Below, piece by piece: positions 1 through 12,800 of a DNA stretch of 64,000 bases. The notes under the pieces are model-generated. The model did not search any database. It saw only the letters and a list, made by a program, of their open reading frames with translations, and was not told where the DNA came from. How positions within the stretch are numbered: position 1 is the stretch's first letter; the number at the start of each line of letters is the position of its first letter. The position numbers and the translations under genes were made by a program. The stretch covers positions 4,616,001 to 4,680,000 of the forward strand of contig JADLSH010000395.1 of the NCBI GenBank assembly GCA_016169945.1, read 5' to 3'. The DNA comes from Trachythela sp. YZ-2020. Lineage: Eukaryota > Cnidaria > Anthozoa > Malacalcyonacea > Clavulariidae.

Positions 1-285
1 CTGCCGTTGTTGCCCGAGGCAGCACTGCATGTGTGAAAACGCATCAAATTTTGGCACAGTTTGGTCTCTTTTCAAGACTTTAGATATTGGGTCATTACAG
101 ATTTCAACTGCATGCCGTAAAACTGTGTTTTTCACAAAAAATTCAAATGATTAACAATATTGTTAGCCAAAATAATTTAATTACGCCATTAAAAGGCATT
201 ATTCTATATTTCACTTTATTAGTATCTTTGGAACTTGCCTGAATACAGTAACGGATACTTAATACAGTATACGAATACAGTATAC

Positions 286-538
286 GAAAATATTAGGGGT
301 GCGAACTTGGGTTGCAGCATATAACCACCCTTTTGTTGCTGCAAATCTCAGTTCTTAAAACCTTTTTTGCTTAAATTTCATGCAAATTATTTTATAGCCT
401 ATCAAGACTTTTGTGATTGTAAATTCATTAATACAGCTTTGTTACACTGCAGTTAATCATCTATCATCCAAAGGCTTTGAGAAATTGTTGGGGGGGGGGC
501 TATTGCCCCCCTTGGCTCCCCCTAGTGTCCGCCACTGC
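286..538 (+). repeat. Interspersed repeat, copy 1 (hAT-like right end)
   Basis: About 250 bp starting near AAATATTAGGGGTGCGAAC and ending CGCCACTG. It is clearly similar to 30909-31128 in the same orientation; both contain ATATAACCACCCTTTTGTTG. The CGCCACTG end matches the terminus of the hAT-type MITE at 5251-5939. No left terminal repeat or target duplication was found, so it may be a one-ended fragment. The rest of 1-827 shows no gene. Confidence 0.55.
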
Positions 539-827
539 CTGAATAGAATATACTTTTGTTGTGTATATATTTGGTTGGTTAAACACTCTCCAAAAACCCC
601 AATTGCGACGCCTTAGTCTTAATGCATATTAACTTGTTGTGTAATATGTCGCCTTGGCCCATTATGCTTGCGTTATTACCTTCACATATATACGTGCCGT
701 CATTCTCACTTATCTACGCTAAAATACTGTAACTGAGGATCGAGGAAGTCTTGGGAAGAGGGACAGTATTTAAAAACATCAAACATATAATTGATAAAGT
801 GATTAATCTGAACTATTTACATTTTAG

Positions 828-3800
828 GTCGAGTAATCATACACCAGAATGGGGGACAGCGATGAAAGAACATCTCTCCTCTATGACAACCCGTAAGTAT
901 CTGCATGCGCATTACACTTAGCATACCTGTACAAGGAGTTACCATCACAGGGGGTGTGTTGTCTCAAAAAGGGATGTTCCCAAGGGAGATACAGGAGTTG
1001 GGCGTATTCTTCCCGTACAAATATTAAGGAAATATATAGTGTGACCGTGTTTTTGCTACAGAAATCGTTTTAATGTCTAAACTTTCTAACAAATGAAAGG
1101 CCAAAAATATTAGCACAAAACAGGGCGTGTTTTAAAAGTCGTAAAAAATAATTTTCACTTGACAAAAAGTTTTATAAAACAAAAAGTGGGGTCGCAGAAG
1201 TTTTTTTGAGTAGAATTATAGCCAAAAATCAGTCATATTAACATGTCATGGTTAGCATCCAACGGCAGTCACGTCATTTTTGATAACAATTTCAACCTCT
1301 AGGTATTGTTTTCTACAGGTTAAATACTATTTTCTTTTCAACAAGTAATAATTGTTTTAGGGGCTTCGGTGGCCCAGTCGTCAGAGCAAGCGCCTTTCTC
1401 GCTCACGGACTCATGACAATATGTGAAAAGAGTCAGTCAACGCTCTACCGAAGTCGTGGGTTTTCTCCGGGTAGTCCGGTTTCCTCCCACAGGGAATGTT
1501 GACAGGGTGTGTTGGAATAAGCCCAAACTTACCCTTCAGTCGTAGCTGTGCTCCCAGATCAGACATGAGTAATACGGTGGCAGCCAGAGGCGCCTTTTGA
1601 TAAACCTTCGATTCGATCAAGTCGACCTGCGTCCATCGTAATTCAGCTCAGCTCAGTTAAGATGATAAGCACACCCGTAGGTTTAGATTTAAATCGTAAA
1701 TTTTCTACATTCTTAAAAAAACAGAGGAAAACCACCTTAATATATTCGCATGTTTCAAACGTTATGTTCGATTTGTTTCCGTACTGTTTTCCCATGAAAC
1801 TGCATTATTTTACGTCATAATTATTCTCGTTCTCAAGCTACTACTTTCGCGCGACTTCGTAGAAGTACAACGAAGCGTGGCCCTGGGGACGAGAATGCGC
1901 CATTATTTGGACTTCTACGTCATAATTGACTCTCTACGTCATAATCCGGTCTCTAACGTTATGTTTTGCTGACAGACACGCCGACACATTTTCCAGATTT
2001 AGCCATTTACATAGCTCGGTCAAAAACTCTGACAAGAGTCATCAAGAGTAGTGTGGGAATTACAGTATGCCAGTTTACAATGTAAGGAACTCTTAAACGT
2101 TTTATGCAAGAAAATGTAACCAAAGGTGGTTGTGTGATTATGTTACATGTTCTTGTTTAATTACTGAGGCAGACATACTCTGCATAACCACTCTGCAGAA
2201 ACCCAATCTTGTCAACCTTGTATAATGGGGAGATTTAGATTGAGGATGGCAAGGCGAAGAGGTTGGCAAACAGGGATTCAAACTGACGTGTCTGTTGATG
2301 CTATCGAGCGTTTAAACGTCTACACGTCAACAAATCATGCCATTTTCATGCCCTACTACTACTGTTCTCTTCAAGCTGTCATCATCGATCTGAATGCCCC
2401 ATATATCTCATAAACTGACAATATCAAACATGTTAGAATGTTAGAGTCACGGGGCTTTCTTTTCCCCAATGCCACGTGACTAACACCACTTACACTCCCA
2501 AGGGCACGGCCTGAATATTTACGTCAACTTGTGAATGCGTTCCATTAGCTTACCTGGCAGAGCGTCAGACTAACAATCTTCAGGCTACCCGTGTGAACAA
2601 TTCCTGAGCGTTAACAGCTACAGTAGCTTGAACAACATAACAACATAACAACATAACAACATAACAACAAGTATAATTAATTAAAGTTGTTACTTGTTAC
2701 TTGAAAACAAGTTGACAAACCAAAAACTTGTAACAACTGTTTAAAAAACGGGACTGTTACATGGTTTGCAACAACTTGCAAGGGCTGTGCATTTCAGTAC
2801 ATGGTGCGTTTTTTCTACGTATACGTAAGAAATATGTGCATTAATGGATACGAAAACTACATTGTCATTGAATATATGTGTACTGCATGTACTTCTGTGC
2901 ATAGGTATAGTGTGTATTTGCTAAGTTAAATGTAATTATGTTATAAATATATACAATTTAGAAGGTTTAAACATTTTCGTGGGCAAAATGTAGACGTAAA
3001 ATAATGCACCATAATGAAAAGCATGCAGCCTTCAAGTGTTATGTGTATTTGGTGTGTAATATCATTGTAATATAGACGTTACTTTACTTTTCACTGAAGC
3101 TCGCAATCTTCTGAAAGTGAATTGCAGATTCAGCCACAATCTGCAGGTATACAACGAAAACCACATGGAAAGACTTCGCCACACTACAATACCATTAGCA
3201 ATGATAAATCAGACCAAGTAAGAAATGTTATATGATATGGTTCAACAAAATTATGGGGAGTCACCTTAAATAAATTGCGATAAAGTAACTTAAAATTCCG
3301 TCGAGTTTCAAGGCGATGTTGATGTTACACGAGGCAATTTTTGCTGCAACTTGCAACGCAATTTTAGACACATAATGATAGCCATGTTAGGTGAAAGTAT
3401 ATTCGCAGAGAAATTTTGAGCATGAATCTCGTTTTCCTTTGTCGATATTTTTCTTGCTAAACATGTCCAGAAGGCAACAAAGAAATGAATGAGAATGATA
3501 ATATCGGTGGAGTGAAACGCGGGCCATGTTCACTGCTTTTCTGTGCGTACATTTCAACATAACATGGCCCTGTGCAGAAATTGCGTTGCAAGTTGCAGCA
3601 AAAATTTCCCCGTTAACATGGCTTTTAAGACCTTGTTTCATATATGATAACGCAAGACGAACGACAAATTCTAGTCATATGGGTAATTACTAACGCAAAC
3701 AAGGCCAATAAATGTGCATGGATATATAGTAGTTCAATTTTCACCACGTGTCAACCGCGTGTCCGAAAGCATCAAAGCGGACAAACCGATCCTAATAGAA

Positions 3801-6800
3801 AACGGTCTTCCCAGAATGCAACGTAACTACAGCTCTCCTCTTGCTAGTTTCAATTCATTTACTAACTTTACATGCATCACGGTTCCGGCTTAACTGTGGT
3901 TTAAGCTTGCACTATTAAACTGCTAATTTCTGCTTACATTGCTGCGCGATTCGATGGCATTGGTGCCGACGATGGACCTAAGATTGCTTTTACGATTATT
4001 AAGGACTATAGTACCCTAAAAATTATTAAGTATACAAAAAAATTCAATGACAAGCATGTGCATGCAGAAATACTGTATGTTTCATACAAGACAACAAACA
4101 TAGTTTCCTTTTCCTCCGACAAATTTTTGCCATTACATTGCATAGTCCCGGTAGCCTGTGCGTAGTCCCAGTAGCCTGTGCGTAGTCCCAGTAGCCTGTG
4201 CGTAGTCCCAGTAGCCTGTGCATATACGTCTTGTTCTCAGTGACATGTCTGTTCTTTTAGCATGACATTGAAACTAATCCTTCAGAAGTACTTATTGTGT
4301 CATCTGGTGTTCACACTAAAGGAAGCCTTGGAACTCAAAGTAGCTTGGTCACAATGTAAGTACTCAAGTACAGTTCAATTTCCAGATAAGTATGGAACAG
4401 TTTGAACGTAATGTTTGATGTTTATTTGAAACATTAATTAACCTTCATTATGTCACGCATTAAGTATAAGGTTCCTATTAATTTTTTAGATTTTCCCTGT
4501 GGAACACCATGATGGGTACATCATTACTTACCATGCCATGGGCAATAAGTCAGGTAAATATTCTTGTGTTACCTTCAGACCTTCTGTATACTGAGAGAGT
4601 TTTGCTTTTGCAGTATGTAAAGAGATACATAGCAAAGATGAAGAGGGAATATTCTAAATGAATTTAAAAACTTAAGAAAAAGAGAGACCGTGCATTGTGT
4701 AGTTATCTTGCTGTATGTCCAACACCAAATTCGTTTTCCTGTCAAGTAGGGAGCTCCCAAAATATATCTGCCTCCGAAATGGTTAAATACAATAAACCTT
4801 CAGCAATTCCTCTGATTGGAATTCCTCCGTTGTACAAATTAAACTGAATAAGAATAACCATGCACTTAAAAACGTTGTTTACAGTATATAATTCTGATTA
4901 GCAAATCAGGGATCGTAATTATGGAAATAATAGTCTGCGTAGCTCGCGGTTTGACTCCCTAATTTATGATTGCCCGCACCTTAACTCCCCAGCCCCATAA
5001 AACCGCCAGCTACGCAGGCTATGGAAATAATGAATGGCTATTTTCATTGTTCTAGGCTGGATTTGCTTGTGGAATAGTCTTAATGATTTTTATTGGTGGA
5101 CTGTCATTTTATACAACAAAGCAAATTGTAAATTTCGCTGCACGTTACAGTAAGTCAATATGTCACACTGTTTTGAAATATCGCAAAGCATGCAATATCC
5201 CACGATGCACGTGCACGGCCTGTTCTCTGATCACGGTCATGTGAAACAAACAGTGGCGTGCTGGCAGGGGGGGCCGGGGGGCCGGGGGGCCATGGCCCCC
5301 CCAGCGAAGATTTTTTAGGGGGCGCCAAAACATAAATGGGGCGCCGAAATTGCACAAATCACACAAAAGCGCTAGTCCGAATTGGAATTTTGTCAGATCC
5401 GATGAGCCAACGAGAGAAAAAAGGGTTTGAGATTGTTACAAGCACTGTTCAACGTGCTAGTACGCGCGCTTAATTTGAGTTCTGTTAGTCGGAATATGAC
5501 TTATACGAGGATTAAAAATTCACCAGCCTACCTACAACTGCAAGCATTACTGTCCAGTCTGTAATATCTCAAAGGATGTAAATTGTTAATTGTGAAATGT
5601 GAAGTGATTTGGCTTACGATCACTGGTAAGTTCACCGTCTACTTCATGAATGTTCGCCGTCTACTTTTCTTTGTTTAAGAAAAAACTAAGTCCTCTATGA
5701 ATTATATATTTATTCAAACTCCTGAATGTGTTGTTTCTTGCGCATTTTTAATTTATACGATGTTTTATAATTCTCAGAGTTCCCTCAAATCACCACCCAA
5801 AACGCAAGAAATAGCATTTCAGAGACTCTAAATTTCAAAATTTTCCCGGGGGGCATGCCCCCGGACCCCCTACATATTACAAGGGGGCGCCAAATTTCCA
5901 GCTGGCCTCCCCTGGCGAACACAAGCCAGCACGCCACTGGAAACAAAGTCGACGTTAGGTCAATCTTCTGTTTCTGGTCAGCGCGCGCGTCATTTTTAAC
6001 TGCGCGTCAACGTTTTTTTTAAATACGGTAGTAGTAATGGTGGGGATCTGGCTCACTTTGGCTCACTCATTTTTAAAAAATATTACGCAACAATTTATCG
6101 AACACGTGCCGAACACGTGACGACCACGTGACGACGAACACGTGACGCAACACACACCGAACACGTGACGCAACCATTGCGTAATATAATTCTGAACATA
6201 CCATGAACTCCATTTGTACCTGGGTGACATCGGGAGACAACGGGAGACCCATACACAACCCATGGAGAGTAACACACAACCTCGGGAGACTATTGCACAA
6301 CAATGGGCGACTATTGCACAACAATGGGAGACCCATGGAGTATAAAAATGTTTGAAAAAATGTTTTAAAAAATGTTGCTACGCGGGTGAAAAAATGTTTG
6401 AGAGAGTGTTGTAATTAAGACATAATTTTTCTAATCCATATATAAGGATTAGAAAACAAAACTACCCTCTTAGTACCCATAAGGTAATGTATCATAATTC
6501 TCTAAAACAACCCGCTTGTTGTAAACTAGTGAGAATTTCTTTTCTTGGTACTTATTAACTACCTCTTTGGTTTTAAAGTTCCTAGTGATAGCGTTTTTGG
6601 TTGTTGTTACACTATCAATATTACCAGTAACCAGGTATGACATTGCATTTAGATGGATTAATTTACCATTTTTGCTGTTTAATGTGAAACCTTTAACCTT
6701 ACACACTTTCTTACCCTTATTCGTCTCATATGCGTAAGACTTAGGACCGGTGGCAGCCCATTTGGTAATATAATCACCATTTAACTCGTCGGTTAAATCT

Positions 6801-9800
6801 CCTGGAGAGTCACCAGTTTCTAATGTTTCACCACCAGGACGATCTATGTACCAAACACTATCGGTATCGAAACCAAGTACTTGATCACCAAGCTTGTCTA
6901 ATACATCGTACAACATTACTCGTGCATGACTTGTAGTGAAACTAGCTATGAAGATGTTAATATTATTATGGTTATTAACAAACTGATCTTTAAGATTATA
7001 ATTCATCTGGGCCATATCATCATTAATGAAATGAATGTGAAGGTCATCAACTTGGTTGTTTAACACCAACTCGTAGAACATTTTTTGGTCGATCACATAG
7101 GCGGCTTGTGTTTTGTTGGTATTTTGACCAAACTTTCCCCATAAGCTATTTAAACATAACTTTGCTATCATTCTTTGCCCTGGATTGGATTTGATGTCAC
7201 CTAGTTCTATTCCAAGGGTTTCTTTGACGGTTTCTTTGTAGTGATCCAACGACTTGTATGTACAGTCTGGACCAACTACCGGTGGTTTGGTGGTTTCTAG
7301 TTTAATTTTCATAAATCTCACTTACTTTATACCCTTTCTCCAAGGCCTTGTTAAATTCATTTGTGCACCAGGTTCCAACGAATGCTCTTTCCTCAGATGT
7401 GTGTTTACACTTGGCTTGTTGTTGTGTTGTCGCGCACTTTTTACACAATGGGAACAACAACTTTACAGCTTTTTCAGTTTTTACTTTGCCATTTTTACTG
7501 TCAGTTTTTTGGGTTACACACTCTGTTTTAACCGGTAACACAGGATGGTATAATTCCCGAGGTGCCTCCACTTTACATTTAATATATCCAAACCAGTCTG
7601 GATCATGTACCTTAGGATTAAAGATTTTTTCTGGGTGCCCGATAGGATAACGAGAGCAGAATTGCACCCAAGGGTACAAACTACAAAAGTCCGCATACCT
7701 ACCACATTCGTTATCTTTGAAGTCGTATTTGAGCTTTGTTACATTTGTACGACCGCCAAAGAAGGCATCTCTAGGGTTTAATGGCGTTATGAGATTGGAA
7801 TTATGTTTTTGGGTCCATTTTTTAAACTTATGGTTTTTAGTAAGTTCACACTCGTATATTTCCACAAGCTTATGACCAGCATTTGTGATCTTCTTGTTTT
7901 TCTCTAGAGTTCGTTGCTGTAATTCATTCATATCTAGTTGGTTATTAACATTAATTGTTTGACCACGATAACACTTACGGCAACCATGCCAGTAACATCC
8001 TTGAAATTCGTACACTGTGTTGGTTTCTTTACAGTAACCATCAACCTTATGCTTAGTACCAACATTATACTCCCCGCCGTTTAAAGCATGTTGAATATTG
8101 ATACCTTGAGTCTCTTTAATATATTCCAACCAGTTAATACTAGTTGAACTATAATTTTCAGACTTTTTAACATCCTTAACGACTGCTATCGCGTCTTTAG
8201 GCATATGATTACATCTGTACACTTCCATACACACAGATGCAATGGTAATGTATTGTAAAGGATCTATGTTACTTAATTTTATAAAGTCTTCCCTAAATTT
8301 CATCATTGACCTTCTAAGAATGTCAACATCCGACCTACAATACATTTGCATCTCCTTTTTAAAGTCAAAGACATAATTTTCTTTAACTCGGTCATTGTAC
8401 CATGTTTCAAAAGCTTCTTTAGCTTCTTTAGACTTCATTGTGTCTGGACTATAGTCTTCGATAGGTGGCATAGGTCCTATGTAGTCCTGGTTTTCAGGCT
8501 TATTAAAGTAATGAGGAAAGTGACCCTTTTTGAGTTCTGTTAACCCAAATGTTTTGGGAAACTGCGCCAAAGGTAACGGTATAAAGTTTATGCTGTCAAT
8601 GAACCTTCTTCCACCATAAAAAGTCATGTACACGATCTTTGTACCGTTGTAAATGCAATCTGGTTGTTCGGAGCTGTGGTTCTCAATCAAATATTTTAGT
8701 ATAAACTGGTTATCAAATGCTTTTGCATTCTGAGCTATGAAAGTATAATTATCAAACTTTGGTAAAAGTATAAATTCACAAAAGTCTTTGATGTTATAAA
8801 AATAGTACTCGGTACCGTTAAAGTCCCAAAGGTGTGCATAATCAACTATGTGCGTACCAGTGTCTTGGGATGTCTCGAAATCGTAGCACAAATATTTGTC
8901 CGTACGCGTCTTACAACATTTACACCAATCCTTACGCTCGTCATATAAATCTTTACACTCTTTTTTGTACTTTTTTTCGTCTGTACAATTACCACCCCTA
9001 GTTTCCTTTTTTGTCATAAAACATTGATGAGTTGTTGGGTCGTTGTAATCTTTACAGTTACTACAAACAGAAAAGCCACATATGTGATCTTTAATAAGTA
9101 TTTTGTCTGTTAATGTCCGCTTACAAGTATTACATTTTTGAACAGTATTACACAATATGTTTACATTACCTGGTTTTGTAGCCCTATTTCTTTTGTGCTC
9201 GTCAAAACAAGCTTTTCCAAAGAATGATCTGTTACAATTATTACACTTTATAACATCCTTATTGTTCTCTTTACAATAACTTTTAGACTTAAAACACCCC
9301 AAACAGTTTCCTGGACACTTATGGCGGTCTCTATTTCCGTAAGACTTATTACATATATCACAGTAGTTATTTTTACTTAAAAACCCAGGCATGCTTGTTA
9401 TTACATCAAAATGGTTATTGTTTTTGTATAAGTAAATCACACCTCCATCAATAGGTCCTTCGCTTAAAAAGATTTTGTTAAAATTTTCGCCATTAATAAC
9501 AGTAATTTTAACACCAAGATGTAGGGCAAACTTTTTAATATCTTCAAGAGTACTACCAAACTCGTTGATATCAACATCTGCCTCCTCATGAAGTTTTATG
9601 GCTTGGTCCTTTTGTAGTTTTCTAGACCCATTAAAACCGTTCTTGATCTGGGACTTAGTCCATTTTCCAGGATTAATATTAGCCCATGCAGTTACAATAG
9701 CGCGGGCTGCGCACATTCCGTCATCATTGGCTATTGAAATTATGGATTTTTTCATCTTGGTATTGTTCTTAGTAACTCTTAACCTTCGACCCATACCCCG

Positions 9801-12800
9801 AGGTATTTTTACACCTTGGACATCGATGATAAGCTCTTCTAATGGAACCTCCTTGTAATCCACAAAATCTATGAGTCTCTTTAAAAACTCAGGAGTAATG
9901 ATACCATCTTGAGGTATCGTAACTAGTTTTGTACTTAATGCTGTATACCAATCTAAATGTGAGATTATTAACCTAATCTTATCACCAGGTTTTAAATTTT
10001 TCTCAATGATAACTTTGTTTAAAGCAGTAAGGAAAATATCCTGAGGATCAACATAACCTTCATCAAGTTTAACTTTGTACTGTACAGTGTGTGTAGTAAA
10101 TTTGGCGTTGATACGATCTGACACCTTAATTAGTTCAAATTCACCACTTTGGGTTTTCTTTTTAGAATTACCCTTAGATAAAGTATCGTTATTACTTTCC
10201 ATTTATTATAATAGTTCGGAACATTTCATTTTCCACGAGGAAAATGAAATTTTTGTACCCCACAGCACTTAACAATCTCATAAACCATCTAATTCAAACA
10301 AAAGCTGTCGTCGCCTTTCCATTTTAGCAGCTTGGTTTTCGTACCATTTGTTTCTTTCAGCTATTAATTCTTTCATAGCAAGGTAGTATCTTTTAATCTC
10401 TGTTTGATCCCTGATTTTAAATATATTTGTGAACATTTATTAAATAACTTATTAATAAAGGGTAACAACTTCCCTTATTTACTTTTTTAATATCAAACCT
10501 GCATTGTTGTTCATTTTACCGTTCATTGTTGTTCTTTTTCTTAATAGTTCGGACCATTTCATTTTCCACAAGGAAAATGAAATTTTTTACGTTCCACTTC
10601 GCTTACAACACAACACTTAACATCCATCCGACTCCTAATCCTACTAATCCCACTGCCACATGTTTGTACTCGTCCATATCTTTTGATGGTTGATAATAAT
10701 CTTCCAAAACAGGTTCTTTTGTAAACACCTTACCATTGTGTGTAATCTTTTGGAGTTCCAACAAGGACTTATTAACAGAGTTCATATCACTATTAGCGTC
10801 CAAAAGTTGTCGTCGCATTGCTGTAATCTTATCTTTCTTTTCAGATTGGTTCTCGTACCATTTGTTTTTTGCCGCCGTTAATTCTTCCATAGCAATGTTA
10901 TGTCTTTTAATCTCTGTTTGATACCCTTTATGGTCCAAAAGTCTAAACAGGTAACCAGCTCCTGTAAATGCCACCGCATTAAATATTCCAGATAATGCAA
11001 TTGTCGTAGCCATTTTATTTTATTCTTTGAATGGGTTCTCAGGTAGTATCTTCTTTGCTTCCAACATCTTAATAACACTTGTACTGATACCAAACGCAGC
11101 TGCAAGTTTCAAGAGTCCCTCCATTGTACTCGGGATACTCAACGAATCTTTCATTATTTTTTTACTAACATACGAGACAGCGACTGCCCCTGCCACAATT
11201 AGTAATGAGTCATATAACTCTTTTGGTAAATCTTTAAAAACACCAGCCATTATTTTATTAAGTAGTGTATAATAAAATAATGAATAAAGTTAAAGAACTT
11301 TTACCAACTTTTGAGAAGATAACTTACTCTCAAATACGCGGACCTAAAACGTTAACACCAACAGAAATATCTGAAAACCAAGAACTTTACGTTAACATTC
11401 CAAAGTTGTATGAGAATGTGTGTTTGGTTCCTGGATCCCTATATATTGTAGGTTCGTTTAAAAGTAAAAATACCAAGTCCTGGTTTCTGAATAACCTTGC
11501 TAGTCTCCTACAAAAAAGTCTAGAGATAACGGTTGATGGGCAAGTAGTGTATGATAACATAGGGGAAAGTCACTATGAAGTCTACAAAGCACTTTGGGAA
11601 ACCGAAGAGAAAAGAAAATGTCTGGTCTCCCAAGGAGTTGCAAACGAGAACACTCGTAAAATTATGAGTGGCGATGACTCTGGTGACAAATCTGTGAAAG
11701 CTGATAAGTACTTTGGTGAGCTTTTCAAAACCAAAGTCCACATTCCGTTGGGTAAGATTTTGAACGACCAAGGGTTATATGCACCCTATGGTATGAAATC
11801 AAACATAAGGTACAAGATTACACTACCGCCAGCCACAGAAATTATGAAGGCACAAAGCGGCCAAGCAGTCGCTGGTTACACAATAGAGGATTTACATCTC
11901 GAATACGAGACAATCACATCCGCAGAAATGTACCGGCAAGCATTAAATTCCTACAATGTAGGAAGGTCACTAATTTACGAACAAGTGATGTTGATGAAAA
12001 AAGAGACCTGGAGTAAGGGTTCAACATTAATAAATTTAAACATTAATGTACCACGAAAGTCGATGAGAGGCATTGTACTTCTGTTTCGAGATGACACAGT
12101 TGACTCCGAACACTTTGTGTATCCAAACATATCCTCTGTAAAAGTTGCTATTGAGGGTACTCCAAACTCATTGTACTCTCAAGGTCTTGAGGAACACAAC
12201 CTCTTTAGGTCTGCAGAGAACTTCTTCCTGGATTACACCACAGACTCACTAAACATAAATGACTTTTACACAAATAACAAGTTTGCACTTGTAATAGACA
12301 TGAGAACAGTTTGTGACAAAACAGTTGCCGGGATAGGAAGAAAAATCCTCAACACACAGGACGGTGTGCTTTTGGAAATTAAGAAAAGGGTTACCGCAAA
12401 GGATCTGACATGTTATGTATACATTATATCTGACGGTGTGGTAAACATTGTTGGAAAACAACTACAAAGCATAGAGTTTTAGGCCAGTAAAAATAAAAAA
12501 GTTTTCTAATCCTTATTAAGGATTAGAAAGTTGGCTTCGCATGTCTAATTTTAATATTTTTAGTTGTCGCTAATAGTGTTGACATCCTCTATTTGTGACA
12601 CCAGAGGGACAGTAGTAACTTTTTCATATCTTTTAAGTCTAGACGTTACAAATGCAATCTGTAGGTTACCCTCTATTCCATCTTTTCCTTTTGCTACTTG
12701 CAATCCTGTAAGAAATTTTTTACGAATTTCAACATCCTCATTAAACAGATCACCATTGTGTTGTATTTGTAGTTTACTTGGTTTACAGCCCATTTAGTTT

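Noticed and set aside
5155..5366. Short - strand frames rich in Pro/Gly
   Set aside because: They fall across the G/C-rich end of a hAT MITE and have no protein-like features.
6063..6336. Overlapping frames of 60-87 codons in the left terminal repeat (repeated at 24258-24520)
   Set aside because: They occur in both arms in several frames at once, as expected for repetitive non-coding DNA.
11265..11279. Upstream GTG start for the capsid candidate
   Set aside because: The ATG at 11280 follows the element's start motif; animal translation rarely starts at GTG.
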